Positions 1-6,746 of a stretch of DNA of 18,758 nt are shown here, piece after piece. Every line of letters starts with the position of its first letter. The stretch's first letter is position 1. A program made the translations under genes and the position numbers. The notes beneath the pieces are model-generated. The model worked only from the letters and a program-made list of their open reading frames with translations, had not been told where the DNA came from and ran no database searches. The stretch covers positions 1 through 18,758 of the forward strand of contig CAZWVT010000039.1 in NCBI GenBank assembly GCA_964636665.1, written 5' to 3'. The stretch is from JAAYLC01 sp964636665 (GTDB lineage: Bacteria > Bacteroidota > Bacteroidia > Flavobacteriales > Flavobacteriaceae).

Positions 1-230
1 TAAAGAGAATTAGAAGTAGTGAAACTAAAAGATTGCTTAATCGATATAATCACATAACTACTCGTAATGCAATAAAAAAGTTTAGAGAACTTACTGATAA
101 AGCAGAAGCGGAAAAAGCGTTTCCTTCTGTTGTATCGATGATAGACAAATTGGCTAAAAAGAATATCATTCACGCCAACAAAGCTGCCAATCTAAAATCT
201 AATTTAGCAAAACACAAAGCCTCTTTATAA
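1..230 (+). CDS. rpsT: 30S ribosomal protein S20, 5' end cut off by the window
   Basis: Ribosomal protein S20 binds 16S rRNA early in assembly of the small subunit. The reading frame is open from the first full codon at position 3 and reads KRIRSSETKRLLNRY, which matches the conserved N-terminal region of S20, so the true start lies upstream of the window. A TTG at 33 could be taken for a start, but it falls inside conserved sequence and would remove the RNA-binding helix. The C-terminal part (ISMIDKLAKKNIIH-like segment, then NKAANLKSNLAKHKA) is typical of Bacteroidota S20. The protein is small, basic and rich in Lys and Ala, as expected. A hairpin terminator follows 25 bases after the stop. 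The identification is firm; only the missing start is uncertain. Confidence 0.93.
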   Translation, partial: KRIRSSETKRLLNRYNHITTRNAIKKFRELTDKAEAEKAFPSVVSMIDKLAKKNIIHANKAANLKSNLAKHKASL

Positions 231-254
231 GAAGTTTAATTGTTAATAATGTAG

Positions 255-281
255 AAAGCCTCTCAATTATGAGAGGTTTTT
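255..281 (+). terminator. Hairpin terminator after rpsT
   Basis: A perfect 7-bp stem, CCTCTCA (259-265) and TGAGAGG (270-276), encloses an ATTA loop and is followed by TTTTT (277-281). The AAA at 255-257 could extend the stem through the T run. It fits a rho-independent terminator for rpsT. It lies between convergent genes, but on the - strand the hairpin is followed only by CTTTC, so it should stop coaD transcripts less well. Confidence 0.8.
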
Positions 282-286
282 CGATT

Positions 287-736
287 TTAAATAACTGCTT
301 CCGGAACCAATTCCTCAATATTACCGTTATTCATTCTAATATCGCGTACAATGCTGGATGATATAAACGAAACTTCCGGAGAACTCAATAGAAAAACAGT
401 CTCGATTTTTGCCAATTTATAATTTGCCTGAGAAAGAGGCATCTCATAAGTAAAATCGGTGCTGTTCCTCAATCCGCGAATCAAAAAAGAAGCCGCCTGT
501 TCCTGACAGAAACGTACGGTCAACCCGGAATAACTACTTACTTTAATTTTTGGATTGTTGCTGAAGGTTTTTTCGATAAACGTTATCCGTTCATCCAATG
601 AAAACATGGTTTGTTTATTGGCGTTAATGCCGATTGCGATAATAACCTCATCAAATAATGGCAAGGCGCGTTTGATAATATCGACATGTCCCAAAGTAAT
701 GGGATCAAAAGTTCCGGGAAAAACTGCACGATTCAT
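287..736 (-). CDS. coaD: Phosphopantetheine adenylyltransferase (PPAT)
   Basis: CoaD transfers AMP from ATP to 4'-phosphopantetheine to give dephospho-CoA, the penultimate step of coenzyme A synthesis in the cytosol. The 149-residue protein has the nucleotidyltransferase signature GTFDPITLGH at residues 8-17, with the HxGH-type histidine at 17. It also has the substrate and ATP-contacting RGLR at 87-90, and the C-terminal ISSS motif at 125-128 followed by VRD. The length is at the short end for the family (about 150-165), and the chain stops just after the conserved PEAV segment, as in other Flavobacteriia. The start is the ATG right before NRAVFPGTFDP. It is convergent with rpsT. The next gene upstream on the same strand ends 149 bases away, and I found no clear promoter element in that gap. 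The identification is firm. Confidence 0.96.
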   Translation of the reverse strand: MNRAVFPGTFDPITLGHVDIIKRALPLFDEVIIAIGINANKQTMFSLDERITFIEKTFSNNPKIKVSSYSGLTVRFCQEQAASFLIRGLRNSTDFTYEMPLSQANYKLAKIETVFLLSSPEVSFISSSIVRDIRMNNGNIEELVPEAVI

Positions 737-885
737 ATTTTAATAATTTAGTTTTATCATCATTCGATATGAATTTGAATTAGCGATAAAATGGTTTGCA
801 TTGTTTGATTTATTTTTTAATTACGCCACATATCTCTATGTCTTACAGTGAAACGGACGCCTTTAGTCCAACACAACTAATTAGC

Positions 886-1179
886 TTATAGAAATTTCGA
901 AATTACGATTCCCAAAGTAGCAAATAAAGTGGCAATCATTACACCGCGAGCCTTATAAAGCTGTCCTTTTCTTATAAACACAAAAAATACAAGCAGATTC
1001 ATCAAAGCTCCCAAAGCAATAATTTTTCCAATTACGTCATTTATGATTGCCCATTGCAACGTATTCGTAATGCCTTCTTCCAAACTTACAAAGAAGAAAA
1101 GGTACAAATATATTCCTATACAATTTGCAACGATTCCGGCTAATATTCCGATTAGTACTTGTGTTACAACCCTATTCAT
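886..1179 (-). CDS. Small three-helix membrane protein, function unknown
   Basis: This 97-residue protein is almost entirely hydrophobic. Likely transmembrane helices lie at about residues 6-30, 47-69 and 78-96. A short acidic segment (SLEEG) follows helix 1, and a basic loop (RKGQLYKAR) sits between helices 2 and 3. It resembles small conserved membrane proteins I associate with surE in Flavobacteriia, but I know no function for it. Its start lies 16 bases after the surE stop on the same strand, so the two are probably co-transcribed and perhaps translationally linked. The composition matches its neighbours and I see no sign of transfer. The gene call rests on the open frame, the good membrane pattern and the tight spacing to surE. 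Confidence 0.75.
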   Translation of the reverse strand: MNRVVTQVLIGILAGIVANCIGIYLYLFFFVSLEEGITNTLQWAIINDVIGKIIALGALMNLLVFFVFIRKGQLYKARGVMIATLFATLGIVISKFL

Positions 1180-1195
1180 TTCGTATGGATAAATA

Positions 1196-1969
1196 TTAAA
1201 GTTTCCATTCTTTGAGTGTGGGAATTGCTTTATGAGCTGTTAAATCATATTGAACGGGAACAACTGAAATAAATCCCTCTTTCAAAGCCCATTCATCCGT
1301 ATCCGGATTGTTGTCAAGATTGACCAATTCGCCTGCCATCCAATAATAATCTCGACCCAATGGATTGGTTCGTTTATCAAAAACTCCTAACCAATGCGCA
1401 TTTGCTTGACGACAAACTTTGATTCCTCGAATTTCATTAACCCCTAATTTGGGAATATTTACATTTAATACCACGCCTTCCGGCAAACCTTTGTTTAATA
1501 CTTCCACAGCAATTTTTTTGATGTGTTTTTTTCCCGGATTAAAATCAGCTTCCAATGAAAAATCCATCAATGAAAACCCAATGGCCGGAATTCCAAGTGT
1601 TCCTGCTTCTACGGCTGCACTCATTGTTCCACTGTAAATTACGTTGATGGATGAATTGCTTCCATGATTGATTCCGCTTACACACAAATCGGGCTTGCGT
1701 TGTAAAATTTCATTGACTGCAATTTTAACGCAATCTACCGGAGTTCCGCTACAACTGTATTCTTCAAAAGGACTGCTGTCACTTTTAATTCGCGTGCAAT
1801 AGATGGCATCGTTCAGCGTAATTGCATGCCCCATTCCGCTTTGTGGCGAATCGGGAGCAACTACACAAAGGTCACCGATTCCGCTCATCACATCAATCAG
1901 CGCCCGAATTCCGGGGGCATTAATACCATCGTCATTGGTAACCAAAATTAAAGGTCTTTCTTTACTCAT
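1196..1969 (-). CDS. surE: 5'/3'-nucleotidase SurE
   Basis: SurE is a metal-dependent phosphatase that removes phosphate from nucleoside 5'- and 3'-monophosphates and is linked to stationary-phase survival. The 257-residue length is normal for the family. The metal-binding NDDG motif is at residues 12-15 (Asp13, Asp14). The conserved SGMGHAIT segment is at 44-51, SGINHGSN at 98-105 (Asn101 is the third-ligand region) and YSGTMSAAVEA at 112-122. The ATG was chosen because MSKERPLILVTNDDG gives the usual short N-terminus. A candidate -7 element lies 23-30 bases upstream, giving a leader of about 18 bases. It is the first gene of a probable two-gene unit with the small membrane protein downstream, and it is divergent from prc. 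The identification is firm. Confidence 0.96.
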   Translation of the reverse strand: MSKERPLILVTNDDGINAPGIRALIDVMSGIGDLCVVAPDSPQSGMGHAITLNDAIYCTRIKSDSSPFEEYSCSGTPVDCVKIAVNEILQRKPDLCVSGINHGSNSSINVIYSGTMSAAVEAGTLGIPAIGFSLMDFSLEADFNPGKKHIKKIAVEVLNKGLPEGVVLNVNIPKLGVNEIRGIKVCRQANAHWLGVFDKRTNPLGRDYYWMAGELVNLDNNPDTDEWALKEGFISVVPVQYDLTAHKAIPTLKEWKL

Positions 1970-1991
1970 TAATTAGTATTTTTATGTTTTT

Positions 1992-1999
1992 CAAAAATA
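1992..1999 (-). promoter_or_regulatory. Candidate -7 element for surE
   Basis: On the - strand this reads TATTTTTG, matching the Bacteroidota -7 consensus TAnnTTTG. A start site a few bases downstream would give a leader of about 18 bases. I did not find a TTG -33 element at the usual 17-23 base spacing. Confidence 0.45.
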
Positions 2000-2109
2000 C
2001 ATTTTATAAAAAGAATTTTAATATATTAATTGCAATCTATCTGTTAACAAAAAATTATTAGCACTAAAGATTTCATGGCACGGTTTTTTAGTTAACTTAG
2101 ACACTTTTA

Positions 2110-2117
2110 TAATTTTG
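2110..2117 (+). promoter_or_regulatory. Candidate -7 element for prc
   Basis: TAATTTTG matches TAnnTTTG. It ends only 10 bases before the prc ATG at 2128, so the leader would be about 5-7 bases and the message nearly leaderless. No convincing -33 TTG lies at the expected distance. Confidence 0.4.
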
Positions 2118-2127
2118 AGATTAAACT

Positions 2128-4284
2128 ATGCATATTTTAAAGAAAAATTTTAAGCTATTACTTTTAGCTGTTTTCGTTGCTGTTGCTTCTTGCAGCTTTA
2201 CTACCAAAGATTTTAACGATCCGGATAGAGAAAAGCTTTTATTAAACCTGGTAACATACGTATTAGAACGTGGACATTATGAGCCAAGACCTATAGATGA
2301 TGTTTTTTCTCAAGACGTTTATGAAGCATTCATAAAAAATCTCGATCCATTGAAACGTTTTTTCTTAGCCTCAGACATCAATGAATTTAATTCTTATAAA
2401 ACTCAAATTGACGATCAGATTAAACAAAAGGACTTAGCTTTTTTTAATTTGGTTTATGAGCGATTTGTTCAACGAATGGATGAAGTCAGAGAAATTTACC
2501 CCGATATTTTAGAAAAACCTTTTGATTATACAGTTCCGGAAGAAATTAATACCGACTATGACGCCTTAGAATATGTGGTAAATAAAGCTGAATTAAAAGA
2601 ACGTTGGAGATTGCAATTGAAATTTTCAGCATTGACTACATATTATGACTCCATAGAAACCCAAAAAAGTTTAGAGGAAAAGGAAGCTGATTCGGAAGAT
2701 AATGAAGAAAAGACGGAAAAGAAGTCATTGGCTGAAATCGAAGCAGATGCAAGGGAAACCACTAAAAAATCATTGGATGAATACTTTGAGTTTTCCGCGG
2801 ATTTAGTTCGTAAAGATTACTTTGCAATGTATCTAAATACGATTATGGAGACCTTTGATCCACATACAAATTATTTCGCACCGCCGGATAAAGATCGCTT
2901 TGATACGGCAATGTCCGGAAAACTGGAAGGAATCGGAGCGCGATTGCAGAAAAAAAATGATTACATCACTATTGTCGAAATAATCAGCGGCGGTCCTGCC
3001 TGGAGAAGTGATGAATTAAAAGTCGGTGATGCAATTTTAAGAGTAAAACAAGAAGGAGATGAGGAAGGAACCAGCATCATAGGAATGCGAATTGACGATG
3101 CGGTAAAATTGATTAAAGGTCCCAAAGGCACAGAAGTAACCTTGACAATCAGACATGTGGACGGATCAATTGAAGACAAAACATTGGTGCGTGACGTGGT
3201 AGAATTGGAAGAAACCTATGCTAAATCTTCAATAATCAAACACAATGAAGACGTTTTTGGCTTAATCGATTTGCCGAGTTTTTATTTTGATATGCAAAAT
3301 TATCAGGAAAGAAATGCGGCTTCTGACGTCAAAAAAGAAATTTTACGTTTGAAAGAAGAAGGAATGACCGGTCTTGTGTTGGATTTAAGAAATAACGGAG
3401 GCGGTTCGCTACGAACAGCAGTTGATATTACCGGTTTCTTCGTTGACAAAGGTCCTGTGGTTCAGGTTGCTTCTTCCGGTTCAACTCAAGTATTGAGAAG
3501 CCAAAGCAATGAAATAATCTGGGACGGTCCTTTGGTTATTTTGGTCAATGAAATTTCCGCTTCTGCATCCGAGATTCTTGCCGCTGCACTACAAGATTAC
3601 AACCGTGCGATTGTTATTGGAAGCAAACAAACTTATGGAAAAGGAACGGTTCAAAATATGATTGATTTGAATGAATGGCTGAGAAACAGCAATGTTGACG
3701 ATTTAGGTGCAGTGAAAATTACTTCTCAAAAGTTTTATCGAATTAACGGCGGTTCGACACAATTGGAAGGCGTAAAAAGCGACATTGTGATTCCGGATAG
3801 GTACAGTTATTTTGATTTGGGAGAAAGAGATTATGACAATCCGCTGCCTTATGATAAGATAAAACCTGCAAACTATAAACAGTGGAAAGGAACATTAGAT
3901 TTAAATAAAGCCATTACAAAGAGCAATCTGAGAATCAAAGAAAATGAGCATATCAAGCTTATTGACGAAAATGCCAAATGGCTAAAACAACAAAGAGATA
4001 ACAATCAAATAAGTTTAAATTATGAAACTTATAAAGCGGATATGAATACACGTAAGGAAGAATTGGAACGCTATGAAGTAATGGATGATTACAACAATAA
4101 TATGGATTTCAATGCGCTTCCTCATGAAATCCGTGAAATGGAACAAGATACAACCTTGGCAGAAAAACGAAACCGTTGGTATAAAAATCTGAAAAAAGAC
4201 ATTTACGTTGAAGAAGCAGTTTATGTGTTAATGGATTTGCTGACCGATGTAAAAACTGCCAAAACAAATAAAGTGCCCAAATAA
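2128..4284 (+). CDS. prc: Tail-specific (C-terminal processing) protease, S41 family, lipoprotein
   Basis: Prc/Tsp is a periplasmic serine protease that degrades or trims proteins from their C-termini. The 718-residue protein starts with a lipoprotein signal peptide (basic start, hydrophobic stretch 9-20, lipobox VASC with Cys22), so it is probably membrane-anchored in the periplasm. The N-terminal helical domain ends in a highly charged Glu/Lys-rich stretch at about 182-215. The PDZ domain spans about 262-350. The peptidase core contains LVLDLRNNGGG (416-426), the catalytic Ser479 within ISASASE, and Lys505 within TYGKGTVQ. By alignment from memory these correspond to Ser430 and Lys455 of E. 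coli Tsp. The C-terminal helical domain runs to the end. The gene stands alone between the divergent surE and a strong terminator. E. coli Prc has a similar length but is not a lipoprotein. The identification is firm. Confidence 0.96.
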   Translation: MHILKKNFKLLLLAVFVAVASCSFTTKDFNDPDREKLLLNLVTYVLERGHYEPRPIDDVFSQDVYEAFIKNLDPLKRFFLASDINEFNSYKTQIDDQIKQKDLAFFNLVYERFVQRMDEVREIYPDILEKPFDYTVPEEINTDYDALEYVVNKAELKERWRLQLKFSALTTYYDSIETQKSLEEKEADSEDNEEKTEKKSLAEIEADARETTKKSLDEYFEFSADLVRKDYFAMYLNTIMETFDPHTNYFAPPDKDRFDTAMSGKLEGIGARLQKKNDYITIVEIISGGPAWRSDELKVGDAILRVKQEGDEEGTSIIGMRIDDAVKLIKGPKGTEVTLTIRHVDGSIEDKTLVRDVVELEETYAKSSIIKHNEDVFGLIDLPSFYFDMQNYQERNAASDVKKEILRLKEEGMTGLVLDLRNNGGGSLRTAVDITGFFVDKGPVVQVASSGSTQVLRSQSNEIIWDGPLVILVNEISASASEILAAALQDYNRAIVIGSKQTYGKGTVQNMIDLNEWLRNSNVDDLGAVKITSQKFYRINGGSTQLEGVKSDIVIPDRYSYFDLGERDYDNPLPYDKIKPANYKQWKGTLDLNKAITKSNLRIKENEHIKLIDENAKWLKQQRDNNQISLNYETYKADMNTRKEELERYEVMDDYNNNMDFNALPHEIREMEQDTTLAEKRNRWYKNLKKDIYVEEAVYVLMDLLTDVKTAKTNKVPK

Positions 4285-4301
4285 AATCCGGTTTTAAAAG
4301 C

Positions 4302-4343
4302 AATAAAAAGACCTTAAAGAATTTTTTTTAAGGTCTTTTTATT
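4302..4343 (+). terminator. Strong 17-bp hairpin terminator after prc
   Basis: The arms at 4302-4318 and 4327-4343 are perfectly complementary over 17 bp and centre on AAGACCTTAA and its complement. The 8-base loop is at 4319-4326. The 3' arm contains CTTTTTATT, which serves as the U tract. The A-rich 5' arm would also act as a U tract on the other strand. It separates prc from the next permease gene. Confidence 0.88.
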
Positions 4344-4357
4344 TGCAAACTACATGG

Positions 4358-4365
4358 TAACTTTG
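4358..4365 (+). promoter_or_regulatory. Candidate -7 element for the OppC-like permease
   Basis: TAACTTTG matches TAnnTTTG and ends only 5 bases before the ATG at 4371. Transcription from it would begin at or within 2 bases of the start codon, giving a leaderless message. It lies just after the prc terminator, so the permease probably has its own promoter. The -33 element is not evident. Confidence 0.4.
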
Positions 4366-4370
4366 GCAAT

Positions 4371-5474
4371 ATGGAAAAATCGGCATCTTTACTACAACTT
4401 GCGTTTCGTAAGTTTAGAAAAAATTCCTGGGGATTTTACAGTTTTATTTTTATCTGCATCAGTGTAGTAGTTGCTATTTTTGCTTATGCCATTGTTCCGG
4501 ATAATTCACGAAATGCCAATCAAATGCACCTTTCCATTCATTCTAAAAATCCGGGATTTAAGGTGCAGATGTTATCCATTCCTTCAGAGATAAACAACCA
4601 ATCATATCCGGACATTCTCTTTTTTGGAGATACTTCCCCCGATTTGCAGATTCCAATATATTCTTATCGAGAAATTGACAATGGAATTGAAATTACCGAA
4701 TATACCCCCGACGGAAGCCCGGGTTTGGTAAAAACATATTCATTGAATTTATTTCCGGATGCCAATCAAAGCAAAGAGATAATTTCAAAATACATAAGCG
4801 ATAAAACCTTTTGGCTTGGCACCGATAAATACGGACGCGATTTACTGAGTCGCATTATAATCGGAATGCGCATTTCCCTTGCCATTGGATTTATAGCCGT
4901 ATTAATTTCTTTGATTTTAGGAATTTCACTTGGAGCAATAGCCGGTTATTTTGGAGGAAAAACCGATGCAGTCATCATGTGGCTGATAAATGTAACTTGG
5001 TCTATTCCTACACTTTTATTGGTAATCGCTATTACTCTGGCGTTGGGAAAAGGATTCTGGCAAGTTTTTGTCGCTGTAGGTTTGACAATGTGGGTAGAAG
5101 TTGCACGTGTTGTTCGCGGACAAGTAATGAGCGTAAAACAAATGCAATTCGTCACAGCCGCCAATGCTTTGGGGTTTAAAGATTTTAGAATCGTAACACG
5201 GCATGTTTTACCCAACAGTTTGGCACCGGTTATTATAATTTCTGCTGCAAATTTTGCCAGTGCGATTTTAGTGGAAAGCGGATTGTCATTTTTAGGTATC
5301 GGCGCACAACCGCCTATGCCAAGTTGGGGAGGCATAATCAAAGACCATTATGCACACATTGTTCTGGGGAAACCATTTCTTGCGCTTATTCCGGGAATTG
5401 CCATAATGAGTTTGGTAACAGCTTTTATGTTGATTGGAAATGCTTTGCGCGATGCGCTTGATGTGAGAAGCTGA
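4371..5474 (+). CDS. OppC/DppC-like ABC transporter permease (orphan)
   Basis: This 367-residue inner-membrane protein belongs to the permease family of dipeptide/oligopeptide/nickel ABC importers. TM1 is at about 22-42. The conserved OppC-type segment LGTDKYGRDLLSR is at 149-161, followed by several further helices. The cytoplasmic EAA-type loop that docks the ATPase runs from TAANALG (262-268) through HVLPNSLAPV. ESGLSFLGIGAQPP and PSWG follow, as in OppC. Unusually, about 100 residues (45-145) separate TM1 from LGTD, longer than in E. coli OppC as I recall it, forming a large predicted periplasmic domain rich in Asp, Pro and Ser. No partner permease, ATPase or binding protein lies nearby, so the substrate cannot be named. 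The 3' end is only 12 bases from the convergent rodA stop. Confidence 0.88.
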   Translation: MEKSASLLQLAFRKFRKNSWGFYSFIFICISVVVAIFAYAIVPDNSRNANQMHLSIHSKNPGFKVQMLSIPSEINNQSYPDILFFGDTSPDLQIPIYSYREIDNGIEITEYTPDGSPGLVKTYSLNLFPDANQSKEIISKYISDKTFWLGTDKYGRDLLSRIIIGMRISLAIGFIAVLISLILGISLGAIAGYFGGKTDAVIMWLINVTWSIPTLLLVIAITLALGKGFWQVFVAVGLTMWVEVARVVRGQVMSVKQMQFVTAANALGFKDFRIVTRHVLPNSLAPVIIISAANFASAILVESGLSFLGIGAQPPMPSWGGIIKDHYAHIVLGKPFLALIPGIAIMSLVTAFMLIGNALRDALDVRS

Positions 5475-5486
5475 TAATTTCTTAAA

Positions 5487-6746
5487 TTATGCGTAATGAA
5501 AGTTTGTCGCATCTAATTTTATAAAAATAAACAGCAGAATTGTAAAGCCCCATAAAGCAGAACCTCCGTAGCTTATAAACGGAAGCGGAATACCAACTGT
5601 GGGAAAAATTCCGATGACCATGGAAATGTTTACCGCAAAATGAACAAAAATGATGGCTGCAGCACTGTAACCATAGATGCGAGCAAATTGGTTTTTCTGT
5701 TTTTCTGCCCGAACAATAATGCGCGATATCAATCCAACAAAAAGGAGAATGATTGCCAAGCTACCGATAAAACCCCATTCTTCGCCTACAGTACTAAAAA
5801 TATAATCCGTGTGTTGTTCCGGAACAAAATCTCCTTTGGTTTGAGTTCCTTCTGTCCATCCTTTTCCAAACCAACCGCCGTTACTAATCGCTATTTCACT
5901 TTGATGCGTGTTATATCCAATACCTCTTTGATCGATTTCTTTGCCGAGTACGATATTAAAACGATCACGATGGTGTTGCTTAAAGACATTGTCAAATATG
6001 TAATCTACTGAAAAAGTAAATGCAGTTCCGGCCAAGATGATTAAAATATATTTCATCAAATTCGGACGTCGTTTGCCATTGATAAAATAAGCAAAAGCAC
6101 CAATTACAATAATTCCGAGAGTTACAATCCACCACGTATCGGTGTAAAGTGTAACGACAAATAAGATTGCTGCGGTAGCGCCGATTGTGAGATACAGACC
6201 GGAAAGTCCTTCGCGATAAAGCGGAAAGAAAAAAGCCAAATAAATCAATACGCTTCCGGGATCTGGTTGTAGTAGAATAAGCAACATCGGAATGGTAAGA
6301 ATTAAAAAGGCATTAATTTGCGAACGAAATTCTTTTAAATTCGTTTGAATATCGCTTAAATATTTTGCCAAAGCCAAGGCTGTAGTTGCTTTTACAAATT
6401 CACTGGGTTGAATGCTAAAACTTCCAAAGCTGTACCATGCAGTTTGTCCGGCGATATTTTTTCCAAAAATGAATAAACCGATTAAAGAAACTATGGAAAT
6501 CAGGTAAATTACACTTGCAAATCGTTCGTAAAATTTAGAGTCAATGGCGAGGACAAAAAGAATTAAGATAAAACTCAATGCAATCCAGAGCATTTGTTTT
6601 CCGTAGATTTGACTTAAATCAAAATAACCGGTGGCATCATCATTTAACGAAGCAGAATAAATATTCAGCCAGCCTATAAAAACAAGGGCGAAATACAATA
6701 AAATAAGCAGCCAATCAAATCGCAATGTCGTAGTTTTTGATTTCAT
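5487..6746 (-). CDS. rodA: Peptidoglycan glycosyltransferase RodA (SEDS family)
   Basis: RodA is the multi-spanning SEDS polymerase that makes glycan strands from lipid II during side-wall elongation, working with PBP2. The 419-residue protein has about ten hydrophobic helices. Family motifs are present: QPSEFVK at 113-119, LQPDPGS at 159-165, PEQHTDYIF around 309-317 (Asp314 is the counterpart of the essential Asp262 of E. coli RodA) and PTVGIPLPFISYGGS at 382-396. The start ATG shares its A with the mrdA stop (TAATG), so translation is probably coupled to PBP2. It is the last gene of the elongation cluster. It ends 12 bases from the convergent permease, with no hairpin terminator between them. 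The partner and position distinguish it from FtsW. Confidence 0.95.
   Translation of the reverse strand: MKSKTTTLRFDWLLILLYFALVFIGWLNIYSASLNDDATGYFDLSQIYGKQMLWIALSFILILFVLAIDSKFYERFASVIYLISIVSLIGLFIFGKNIAGQTAWYSFGSFSIQPSEFVKATTALALAKYLSDIQTNLKEFRSQINAFLILTIPMLLILLQPDPGSVLIYLAFFFPLYREGLSGLYLTIGATAAILFVVTLYTDTWWIVTLGIIVIGAFAYFINGKRRPNLMKYILIILAGTAFTFSVDYIFDNVFKQHHRDRFNIVLGKEIDQRGIGYNTHQSEIAISNGGWFGKGWTEGTQTKGDFVPEQHTDYIFSTVGEEWGFIGSLAIILLFVGLISRIIVRAEKQKNQFARIYGYSAAAIIFVHFAVNISMVIGIFPTVGIPLPFISYGGSALWGFTILLFIFIKLDATNFHYA

Noticed and set aside
737..885. Possible small RNA or tRNA in the 149-base gap upstream of coaD
   Set aside because: I found no cloverleaf, no TAnnTTTG on either strand and no hairpin terminator; only a short palindrome CTAATTAG near 878. 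Nothing supports an RNA gene.
2076..2091. TGGCACG resembling a sigma-54 -24 element upstream of prc
   Set aside because: The -24 half is good, but the -12 half reads TTTAG instead of TTGCA, with no GC at the required spacing. A chance match is more likely.
4946..5341. A 131-codon open frame antisense to the OppC-like permease
   Set aside because: It lies inside a conserved permease gene, shows no membrane or domain pattern of its own and has no promoter signal; it is a shadow frame.
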